From: SABY01 sp964593705
Lineage (GTDB): Bacteria > Bacteroidota > Bacteroidia > Bacteroidales > 4484-276
DNA length: 64,000 nucleotides
NCBI GenBank assembly: GCA_964593705.1
Contig: CAZQIV010000001.1
Span: 208,643-272,642, forward strand
Direction: 5' to 3'
Shown here one piece after another: positions 51,391-58,895 of this stretch. The notes under the pieces are model-generated. The model ran no database searches, was not told where the DNA came from, and saw nothing but the letters and a program-made list of their open reading frames with translations. Positions within the stretch are counted from its first letter, which is position 1. Each line of letters opens with the position of its first letter. The position numbers and the translations under genes are program-made.

Positions 51391-53598
51391 TTATAACTCA
51401 ATATTTCCAGGTGTTATCATTTTAAAATTAGTCAACTCATCAGTAACTTTGAAATTATACTCAGGATACATATAAATTGGTATTCGTGGTTCGGTAACGC
51501 CAACAGAATAACCATACAAGCTTTCGTATTCGTTGAGGTCTTCACCAATTTCATTAAGTTGCAAGAGATATTCTCTTATTGATTTGGATTCGATAATTAT
51601 CACTTTTCCCATTTCATTAATAATGGGGCTGTGGCGACGATAACCGTCATGATCAAATTCAAGAATCCTTCTGCCATCTTCTAATATTCCGATGGTTCTG
51701 AATGTTAAACTTTTGCCAACGCCAGGCAGGTTTAAAACATTTTTGTCGATTCCCAGGAAAGGTAAGTTTGCTTTTTGGCGTAGGGCTTCAATATCCTTTA
51801 CAATATTTTGAACGTTGGAAGGAAACTTTTCTATATCGTCATAGTACTTCTCTGGTATCAGGCCGATTTTCTTTTCCTCAATTTGTTCCTGAACAGCCCT
51901 GGCATTTGTAGCAAAATTGTGCTTATTTTCCTGATACCCTTTTACTGTGAAGGTATAGCTTGTGATTATGCCTATGTCGTTGAGTGTTTTACGAAGTTTT
52001 GCAGTGTGCCCCCGCACCGATGCAGCAGTGGTAAATACTTGCTGGTTTGTAATGATCCATCCTGCCGACAGGATTTTATCAACAGCTTTTTTTACATCAG
52101 GTGTAATTTCCATTGCCGATTCGAAATGGCATTGAATTACAAATTGTTGAAAACCAATAGTAGAAGCTTTGTATTTAAAGTCAGCAAGGATTTCAACCAG
52201 GGAGTCGGTTATCCGTTGGGGAAGATACGCCGGTAGTCGGGTGCCAAGTCGAACCCTGATCATCTCAGCATATTTTTTTCCTTCCGGCCTGTGAATATTG
52301 GCTTCTTTTTTCCTTTGAGCCATTTCATAAACTTCATTCAGGATGGTACGGAGCGATTTGTCGCTGCTCATCAGGCTGTCGCCCCCGGTAATCAAAATAT
52401 CCCTGAGTTGTGAATCATTCTCAAAATAGCCCAATAACCGTTTTAGTTTTTCAATCCATGTTTCTTTGGGCTTTAGTTTTTCAAGGTCGAAGTTTAAGTG
52501 GCCACTCTGAAAATCGTACATGCGTTGGCATGAAACACATAGTCCGCCGCAGGCTCTTCCCACGGTGTCAGGAATAAGTATAGCTACTTCGGGATAGCGG
52601 CGATGCAGGTTGTGCAGCGAAGGAAGTATCCACCCTGCGGCATTGGGCTCCCCAACTTCAACAACATCTTCCTTTTCCCAGGCTACTATATGACCAAATT
52701 CATCAATTAGTGTGCGATTTACAAAAATATAATCCCGAAGAACCTGATCAGTCCGGCGTGATGAATCCTGATGATCTACATCCAAAAGCGACAGGTAATA
52801 AGGATTTACAAATATTGGTATTCCCTTTTCGCGGGCATCTCTCAACAGTTTTATTGTTTTGCTACTGAGTGAATAATCAAGCATTTCATTTAAAAGTTCC
52901 GGGGTACGGATGGCAAATTTCAGATGAAAATGGCTTGTGTTCCACCAAGAGAGTGCAAGTTCATATTTTTGAGCGCTATTCAGTTCCGGGCTAAAAGTGA
53001 ATTTTTCGCTTTTAATTTTTCCGGCTTCAATATTTTTAATGATGATTTTAAGTATGCGCTCTTTATTTATTTTTCTTTTTCCGATAATTTCAGGGTCAAG
53101 TCCTGAGGGATGTCGCCCCATCCATTCTTCAATTTTTTCTTTGGTTGGGTTTTCCATTTTTAGCTTACCCGTCAATTGCCTGAACAAGTAAAGCATGTCG
53201 AAAAAATAGGAAATATTTTCATCGTATTTCTTGGTTTTTATCGCGTGCCAAATGGGTTTAAAAGGATTGTTAGTGATGACTTCGCCATGAAGATTCAGGT
53301 CTTCGAACCGACGCCCGGTATTGTCGATGTAATCAATGATGCGGATAGCGGCAAAATCCTGCCAGGTTAGCGATTCGTAAACCTCACGACCCTGTTCTTC
53401 AAAATTTAAAAAAGCAAGGGCATGATTATGTTCGCTGATAAAAGTTGTTACCCATGCTCTCAGCTTTTTAAGTGCTATTTCTAATGATGGGGCATGGGTA
53501 AAGAATTCTCTGACAATGGGATTCTCTTCGAAAAAAACATCGAGAATTCCCCGTACGCTAATTGAGTTTGTTGTTTTAGTTAAATTTTCGAGATACAT
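51391..53598 (-). CDS. KamA-family (lysine 2,3-aminomutase-like) radical SAM protein, long form
   Basis: A 735-aa radical SAM enzyme. The cluster motif CxxxCxxC is CGGLCVSC at Cys350, Cys354 and Cys357, followed by RMYDF. ILITGGDSLM (residues 401-410) is the SAM-contacting GGE-like motif in the KamA form (ITGGDxL). Further KamA-like segments are RVRLGTRLPAYLPQRIT and FQQFVIQCHFESAMEITPD. Classical lysine or glutamate 2,3-aminomutases are about 400-470 aa; this one has an extra N-terminal region of roughly 250 aa of unknown function. A PLP-binding Lys should lie in the C-terminal third but I cannot assign it with certainty. It converges with the BMC operon and is transcribed separately, so a link to the compartment is not supported. 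Confidence 0.85.
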   Translation of the reverse strand: MYLENLTKTTNSISVRGILDVFFEENPIVREFFTHAPSLEIALKKLRAWVTTFISEHNHALAFLNFEEQGREVYESLTWQDFAAIRIIDYIDNTGRRFEDLNLHGEVITNNPFKPIWHAIKTKKYDENISYFFDMLYLFRQLTGKLKMENPTKEKIEEWMGRHPSGLDPEIIGKRKINKERILKIIIKNIEAGKIKSEKFTFSPELNSAQKYELALSWWNTSHFHLKFAIRTPELLNEMLDYSLSSKTIKLLRDAREKGIPIFVNPYYLSLLDVDHQDSSRRTDQVLRDYIFVNRTLIDEFGHIVAWEKEDVVEVGEPNAAGWILPSLHNLHRRYPEVAILIPDTVGRACGGLCVSCQRMYDFQSGHLNFDLEKLKPKETWIEKLKRLLGYFENDSQLRDILITGGDSLMSSDKSLRTILNEVYEMAQRKKEANIHRPEGKKYAEMIRVRLGTRLPAYLPQRITDSLVEILADFKYKASTIGFQQFVIQCHFESAMEITPDVKKAVDKILSAGWIITNQQVFTTAASVRGHTAKLRKTLNDIGIITSYTFTVKGYQENKHNFATNARAVQEQIEEKKIGLIPEKYYDDIEKFPSNVQNIVKDIEALRQKANLPFLGIDKNVLNLPGVGKSLTFRTIGILEDGRRILEFDHDGYRRHSPIINEMGKVIIIESKSIREYLLQLNEIGEDLNEYESLYGYSVGVTEPRIPIYMYPEYNFKVTDELTNFKMITPGNIEL

Positions 53599-54048
53599 GT
53601 TTCCAGCCTTGTTTTGTCAGAATCATTTTTAAAATGAATGAAACATTTGGCAGGACAGGTAATATTTGGTAATGTTTTTTTTTGGAATTAAAATTTGATA
53701 ATTAGTTGTTAAAACTTGTTTGAATCCATCCTAAATTGTCCCACCAATCAAATTTCATGCAAAGATACAAATTTTCCTTTAAAAAAACAACCAGCCCCGA
53801 CATCCGAAAATGGATACCCCAACCTTTCCACAACCCATAACCCCCAAAGTACTTGTTATTGGTAGTCCCGAAACTTCAGGAAAGAATCTGATTCTTTTAG
53901 TCGGACAGTAGTGGAAAATAATAATTAACAAATAAATTGTATCAAAGAATTGGGAATGTACCTTGTAAACGAATACATTACATTTCGGCTGTTCATAACT
54001 GCCTGATAAATTGACTGAATTTGAAAATAAATAATTTTATTTTTGATG

Positions 54049-54070
54049 CCCGTTTTTAAACTAAAACGGG
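54049..54070. other. Hairpin and candidate promoter upstream of the dipeptidase gene
   Basis: CCCGTTTT (54049-54056) pairs perfectly with AAAACGGG (54063-54070), 26 bp before the start codon. TATTTTTG at 54038-54045 fits the TAnnTTTG -7 consensus, which would put the hairpin in the 5-prime leader. Otherwise 53599-54095 holds nothing I can interpret. Confidence 0.35.
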
Positions 54071-54095
54071 GTTTCAATTTTTAAAAGCTTTCCGG

Positions 54096-55337
54096 ATGTT
54101 TCGTAAACTCACTTTACTCACTGTTTTAATCTATTTTGCCATAGGATGTAACCAGAATTCTGCCGATGAATTGCTTGTGCAAAAGGCAATGAAAATCCAT
54201 GATCGGGTACTTACTGTCGATTCACACACTGATACACCTTTATGGTTTTTGCGGGGAAATTTTGACCTTTCGGAGCGGCATGATGCCCGCGAAGATGGCA
54301 GCAAAGTAGATTTCCCACGAATGAAAGAGGGTGGCATGGATGCAGTATTTTTTGTTGTTTTTTTGGGGCAACGTGAACGAACACCTGAAGGTAATGAAAT
54401 TGCAGTGGCTAAGGCGGAGAAAATTTTCGACTCATTACATGCTGTAGTGAATCGCCTGCCTGAGTTGGCCGAAATAGCAAGCACTCCCAATGATGCTTTT
54501 CGTATTGAAAAGGAAGGGAAAAGAGCCGTTTTTATTGGGATCGAAAATGGTTACGCCATTGGAAATGACATTTCATTGATTGAGCATTTCTACAACCGGG
54601 GTGCACGATACATCACTTTGTGTCATACAAAGAACAACGATATTTGTGATTCGTCCACCGACAGTATTGAATTTAACGGGCTGAGTGAATTCGGCAAACT
54701 GGTGGTAAAGGAAATGAACCGTGTTGGGATGATGGTTGATGTTTCACACATTTCCGACAGTAGTTTTTACGATGTTATAGATTTATCGAAAGCTCCGGTC
54801 ATCGCATCACATTCTTCTGCCAGGGTAATTTGCGACACTCCACGAAATTTAACTGATGATATGCTTGTTAAGCTTGCCGAAAATGGAGGTGTGGCTCAGG
54901 TTTGTATTTTGAGTGACTATGTAAAAAAAATGCCATCAAATCCACTTCGCGATTCGGCGAGGAGGGCACTCAGGGAGAAATACAGAAATTTTGAAGGCTT
55001 ATCCGATGAAGAAATGAAAATGGCCAGGGAAGAATGGTATGGTTTGAACAAGAAATTTCCGGGCAATCTTGCCACATTGCAGGATTATGTGGATCATATT
55101 GATCATATTGTGGAAATAGCAGGTATCGATCATGTTGGTATCGGGACGGATTTTGATGGTGGTGGGGGAGTAAACGGTTGTTATGATGTGAGCGAGATGC
55201 CAAACATAACCATCGAGCTGGTAAAACGCGGATATACTGAAGAACAAATCACTAAAATTTGGGGAGGAAATTTCATGCGCGTGATGAGCGATGTAAAAAA
55301 GATAGCTGACATACAAAATCACCAAGCTCTAAACTGA
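54096..55337 (+). CDS. Membrane dipeptidase (peptidase family M19) lipoprotein
   Basis: A 413-aa zinc dipeptidase. The N terminus is a lipoprotein signal with Cys18 in YFAIGCNQ. The expected binuclear zinc ligands are visible: VDSHTDTP (HxD), GIENG (Glu), VDVSHIS and IASHSSARVICDTPRNLTDD (two His), and IGTDFDGGGG (Asp). Family members cleave dipeptides, including D-amino-acid-containing or cysteinyl-glycine dipeptides; in bacteria some act in peptidoglycan or peptide catabolism. Likely anchored in the periplasm. The gene appears monocistronic. Confidence 0.93.
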   Translation: MFRKLTLLTVLIYFAIGCNQNSADELLVQKAMKIHDRVLTVDSHTDTPLWFLRGNFDLSERHDAREDGSKVDFPRMKEGGMDAVFFVVFLGQRERTPEGNEIAVAKAEKIFDSLHAVVNRLPELAEIASTPNDAFRIEKEGKRAVFIGIENGYAIGNDISLIEHFYNRGARYITLCHTKNNDICDSSTDSIEFNGLSEFGKLVVKEMNRVGMMVDVSHISDSSFYDVIDLSKAPVIASHSSARVICDTPRNLTDDMLVKLAENGGVAQVCILSDYVKKMPSNPLRDSARRALREKYRNFEGLSDEEMKMAREEWYGLNKKFPGNLATLQDYVDHIDHIVEIAGIDHVGIGTDFDGGGGVNGCYDVSEMPNITIELVKRGYTEEQITKIWGGNFMRVMSDVKKIADIQNHQALN

Positions 55338-55570
55338 AAATCGTTAATTGTCCCGAAAATTACGAAAATTGTCCGAAGGACTCCTTTGGACGATTTTCGT
55401 AACTTTTCGAGCCCGCCTTGCTCGCCTCGCTGCGAAGCGGGTCGCCAGCGTAGGTTATTGTTAAGGCGAGGCAGGGATGCCCGGGTTTTGCCCGGCATAA
55501 AAGTTAATGGTTAAAAGTTTGGTTATACTACCTATTTTTGTAGATGTAAATAATGGCTATCAATGTAAAT

Positions 55571-55726
55571 AGATTTCTCACCGCCAGTTGGCGGATCGAA
55601 ATGACAAGGCTTTTAAGTGTTTGTTGAGGAAGGTGGCAATGGGTGCAAAGCACCCATTGCCACCTTCCTCCTGACCTTTATGAATAGCCTGTCTTTTCGA
55701 GGGAGCGTAGTCCCGCACGTGCGGGA
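55571..55726. repeat. Inverted-repeat element with a 21-bp perfect hairpin
   Basis: Starts AGATTTCTCA-CCGCCA-GT-TGGCGG-ATCGAAATGACAAGG, the same end type as the 13871 and 32395 elements. It contains a perfect 21-bp stem (55626-55646 with 55650-55670) closed by an AAA triloop, then TCCCGCACGTGCGGGA (55711-55726). GC-rich repeat text (GCCTTGCTCGCCTCGCTGCG) lies at 55411-55445. Short frames here are products of the palindromes and not genes. Confidence 0.65.
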
Positions 55727-55994
55727 TCCCGACCCTTCGGGGACTGAGACCCGCTTCGCAGTGAGGCGAGTCTGCCTCGCCAACACCATTGCTTGCACAA
55801 ACGGCAAGGCGGGAATCTGTTGACAAATTATTATCGCTGTTATTTGTCACCAACAATTATTGATATTTTACTGTACACTAAATTCGCAGTAGAACCAAAA
55901 GTTTTGATAAAAAATTGAGCGTTTTAATTTACACACTTTACATACTTTACTAAACAATAGCTTTTTCAAGTGAAATAATTTAATAATCCAATAA

Positions 55995-56155
55995 CTTAAT
56001 TCCTCAACTCTATGAACTCTAACTTCCAACTTCTAAACTCTAACCTCTAACCTCTAACCTCTAACCTCTAAACTCTAAATTCTAAACTCTAAATTCTAAA
56101 CTCTAAATTCTAAACTCTAAACTCTAAACTCTAAATTCTAAATTCTAAATTCTAT
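55995..56155. repeat. CTCTAAA-type tandem word repeats upstream of thyA
   Basis: About twenty degenerate copies of a 7-8-bp word (AACTCTAA, ACCTCTA, AATTCTAA) run right up to the thyA start codon at 56156, leaving no ordinary ribosome-binding site. Confidence 0.8.
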
Positions 56156-56950
56156 ATGAAGCAATACCTCAACTTATTAAATCATGTCTTATCCAACGGA
56201 GTTGAAAAGTCGGATCGGACGGGTACAGGAACCATAAGTGTTTTTGGATACCAGATGCGCTTTAACCTGGAAGATGGTTTTCCGGTGTTGACTACCAAAA
56301 AACTCCATCTGCGTTCGATTATCCACGAGCTGCTATGGTTTTTAAATGGTGATACCAACATCAAATATCTAAACGACCACAAAGTGAGGATATGGGATGA
56401 ATGGGCAGATGAAAACGGCGATCTTGGTCATATTTATGGCTATCAGTGGCGATCGTGGCCAGCGCATGATGGCAATCATATCGATCAGATTAGTCGTGTG
56501 CTTGATTCGATAAAAAACAATCCGGATTCGCGCCGTCATCTTGTGAATGCCTGGAATGTGGGAGAGCTTGATAAAATGGCTTTGCCACCCTGCCACATCA
56601 TGTTTCAGTTTTATGTTGCCAATGGTAAATTGTCGCTGCAGATGTATCAGCGCAGTGCTGATATTTTTCTGGGAGTTCCTTTCAACATTGCTTCGTATGC
56701 TTTATTGTTGCAGATGATGGCACAGGTTACCGGTCTCCAACCAGGAGAATTTGTACACACCTTTGGCGATGCACATATTTATCTCAATCATATCGACCAG
56801 GTAAAATTGCAACTTACACGTGAGCCTTATGCTTTGCCACAGATGAAAATAAATCCTGAGGTTAAAAACATTTTCGATTTTAAATTTGAAGATTTTGAAT
56901 TGGTGAATTACAGAGCACATCCACATATTAAAGGGGAGATTTCTGTTTAA
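56156..56950 (+). CDS. thyA: Thymidylate synthase
   Basis: Makes dTMP from dUMP using methylene-tetrahydrofolate. At 264 aa it is the same length as E. coli ThyA. Motifs: SDRTGTGTISVFGYQMRF, IIHELLWFLNGDTNIKYL, HIYGYQWRSWP, the DSRRHLVNAWN phosphate-binding stretch (Arg pair), the catalytic Cys in LPPCHIMFQFYV, and QRSADIFLGVPFNIASYALLLQMMAQ with TFGDAHIYLNH. It produces dihydrofolate, recycled by the FolA encoded 1.1 kb downstream. The usual thyA-folA pair is split here by a two-gene DUF4160/DUF2442 insertion. Confidence 0.98.
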   Translation: MKQYLNLLNHVLSNGVEKSDRTGTGTISVFGYQMRFNLEDGFPVLTTKKLHLRSIIHELLWFLNGDTNIKYLNDHKVRIWDEWADENGDLGHIYGYQWRSWPAHDGNHIDQISRVLDSIKNNPDSRRHLVNAWNVGELDKMALPPCHIMFQFYVANGKLSLQMYQRSADIFLGVPFNIASYALLLQMMAQVTGLQPGEFVHTFGDAHIYLNHIDQVKLQLTREPYALPQMKINPEVKNIFDFKFEDFELVNYRAHPHIKGEISV

Positions 56951-57079
56951 GTTAATGGTTAAAAGTTAATGGTTAAATGTTGTGGTGCATGGTGCGAGAC
57001 CCATTATTCAATAAATGATTTCCTGATAAGATTAAGATTTTGTATTTTTGTAATACTTAATAATATTATATGATAAAGA

Positions 57080-57385
57080 ATGCCAAAGATTTTTGAATAT
57101 TTAGGAATACTGATTTTTTTTTACTCGAACGAGCATGAGCCCATTCATGTACATGCAAAAAAAGGAGAGTTTGAAAGTAAAGCAGAGTTCTATATCATAA
57201 ATGGAGCTATTACAGAGATTAAAATCAGAAATATACCAGGAGCGAAGCCACTGAAAGGAAAGATTCTTAAAGATTTTGAGATTTTTCTTGAAAAATATGC
57301 GGATAAAATAGTTGAAAAATGGATTAGCTATTTTGTTTATCACAAAGATGTTGATTTTGAAATAATTACAAAACGATTAAAATGA
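57080..57385 (+). CDS. DUF4160 domain protein (toxin-antitoxin-like pair)
   Basis: A 101-aa protein. MPKIFEYLGILIFFYSNEHEPIHVHAKKGEFESKA is the conserved DUF4160 start (short strand, then N-E/D-H-x-P-x-H-x-H). The C terminus is helical (EIFLEKYADKIVEKWISYF). DUF4160 genes are almost always followed by a DUF2442 gene, as here, and the pair has been proposed as a toxin-antitoxin-like module. The stop overlaps the next start (ATGA). More AT-rich than thyA and folA, consistent with insertion between them. Confidence 0.85.
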   Translation: MPKIFEYLGILIFFYSNEHEPIHVHAKKGEFESKAEFYIINGAITEIKIRNIPGAKPLKGKILKDFEIFLEKYADKIVEKWISYFVYHKDVDFEIITKRLK

Positions 57386-57672
57386 GAATTATTGTTGACT
57401 ATAAAGATTCCGAACCTGGATTTGACCAATTGAAGATTGATTCTGCAAAGTATTTGTCGGATTATGCAATTCGGATTAAGTTTAATGATGGAAATGAAAA
57501 ACTTGTTGATTTTAAATCCTTCTTATCAAAATCATTTCATCCCTCGATTAAAAAGTATCTTGATGAAAATAAATTCTCAAACTTTTCATTGACTGATGGA
57601 AATCTTAATTGGAATGATTACGATTTAATATTCCCAATCTCAGATTTATATAACGGTCGGATTGATGCGTAA
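57382..57672 (+). CDS. DUF2442 domain protein
   Basis: A 96-aa protein with the DUF2442 pattern: strand AIRIKFNDGNEKLVDFKSFL (about residues 29-48), then YLDENKFSNFSLTDGNLNWND, matching the conserved LxDGxxIxWxD segment at the end of the domain, and a final IPxxxLY-like PISDLYNGRI. It is translationally coupled to the DUF4160 gene. The biochemical function of the pair is not established. Confidence 0.83.
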   Translation: MRIIVDYKDSEPGFDQLKIDSAKYLSDYAIRIKFNDGNEKLVDFKSFLSKSFHPSIKKYLDENKFSNFSLTDGNLNWNDYDLIFPISDLYNGRIDA

Positions 57673-57894
57673 ACCTCGAAACCAGAACAACGTGTATAAT
57701 CCATAATGGCATTAGAGGTTTTTGAGCGTTATCACCCGCATCAAAATTGGTACGTTTTGATAGGTTTGAAGCCCGTAATCCCATACGTATCATGCACTCA
57801 ACGTTATTAGTTAATTGTTAAAAGTTGAAATACATTTTAGGTTTGAACTTTAAAAATCAAAAAACTTAATAATCCGCTAGTGGGCGGACAAGCT

Positions 57895-58005
57895 CAATAA
57901 CCCATTAACTCAACTCTATAAACTCTTAACTTTATGAACTTTAGCTCACTCTATGAACTCTTAACTCGATGAACTTTAGTTCACTTTATTAACTCTTAAC
58001 TTAAA
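57895..58005. repeat. Word repeats upstream of folA
   Basis: Degenerate repeats of AACTCTTAACTT and ATGAACTTTAGTTCACT run up to the folA start (58010). A near-palindrome TCCGCTAGTGGGCGGA lies at 57874-57889. The 57673-57860 part is an unremarkable AT-rich stretch without a gene. Confidence 0.7.
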
Positions 58006-58009
58006 AAAT

Positions 58010-58498
58010 ATGATAACCATCATCGTAGCCATAGCAAAAAACGCTGCCATCGGAAAAGATAACCAACTTTTGTGGCACATTTCCGAGGATCTGAAAAGGT
58101 TTAAAAGACTTACTGCCGGACATAAAGTGATTATGGGGCGCAACACGCTTATGTCGCTTCCCAAATGGCCCTTGCCCAAGCGCACTAACATCGTGATAAC
58201 TGATAATCCAGCGGAGGTTTTTGAAGGTTGCGAAATGGTTTTTTCGATTGAGGAAGCGGTTTCAAAATGCAGAGCTGACGAAGAATGTTTTATTATGGGT
58301 GGTGCCTCCATTTACAGGCAGTTTATGCCTTTGGCCAATAGGCTCTATATTACCCGTGTTAATAAAGATTTTGAAGGCGATACTTTTTTCCCGGAAATAG
58401 ATGAAAAAGTTTGGAAGCTTGTGGAAAATTCTGAAGATGTTGAAATGGAGGATGGGAGCTTCAGCTATTGTTTTGAAACTTATTTAAAAATGATATAG
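58010..58498 (+). CDS. folA: Dihydrofolate reductase
   Basis: Reduces dihydrofolate to tetrahydrofolate with NADPH. The 162-aa protein has the canonical MITIIVAIAKNAAIGKDNQLLWHISEDLKRFK start (active-site Asp replaced by Glu26-type acid in HISEDLKRFK, with Trp22), KVIMGRNTLMSLPKWPLPKRTNIVIT, and the NADPH site CFIMGGASIYRQFMPLANRLYITRV, ending with the usual GDTFFPEID and SYCFETYLK strands. Functionally linked to the thyA gene upstream. Confidence 0.97.
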   Translation: MITIIVAIAKNAAIGKDNQLLWHISEDLKRFKRLTAGHKVIMGRNTLMSLPKWPLPKRTNIVITDNPAEVFEGCEMVFSIEEAVSKCRADEECFIMGGASIYRQFMPLANRLYITRVNKDFEGDTFFPEIDEKVWKLVENSEDVEMEDGSFSYCFETYLKMI

Positions 58499-58524
58499 CG
58501 GATTTTCCTAACAATATTTTTATT

Positions 58525-58708
58525 AACCCAGTATGGGTTAAGGTATTGTAGTACATGACCTGGTATTCAGTTGCCAACAACCCGGTACGGGTTGCGGGTA
58601 TTTGAGTTCAAGGGTTTTGTCATTTATATTTGTATCAAAACCCATACTGGGTTTTAGTCTTTTCATTACAGATTGCTTTATCTACAAAAGCTCAACCTAT
58701 ACTGGGTT
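58525..58708. repeat. Four spaced copies of a 15-bp imperfect palindrome
   Basis: AACCCAGTATGGGTT (58525-58539), AACCCGGTACGGGTT (58579-58593), AACCCATACTGGGTT (58639-58653) and AACCTATACTGGGTT (58694-58708), spaced 54, 60 and 55 bp. They lie between the convergent folA and C1 peptidase genes; the rest of 58499-58895 contains no gene. Confidence 0.75.
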
Positions 58709-58895
58709 GTAGATTGTTTTTCATCCCTAACAATATCTCGGTTTTATTATTCTAAGGCTGAATTTGTCATAGGCAAAAGAACTATGAATGTAAAGGAAGA
58801 AAAAAAGTTTTTGGTAGTGAAAAGCCGTGTAGGCATTGTTGCAAATTGAAGGGTAGCAAAGTCAAAACCCGACAAGAGTTAATTTCTTAGGTAAA

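Noticed and set aside
51391..53598. KamA-family gene as part of the microcompartment locus
   Set aside because: It lies on the opposite strand, converges on the BMC operon and is separated from it by a good terminator; no encapsulation-type helix is evident.
55578..55856. Overlapping short frames on both strands
   Set aside because: They are translations of a 21-bp perfect hairpin and GC-rich repeat text; the mirrored frames prove the palindrome, not a gene.
57673..57800. Possible integron attC-like site (AACAACGTG ... CACTCAACGTT)
   Set aside because: Core-site symmetry and spacing do not fit an attC structure, and no integrase or cassette array is nearby.
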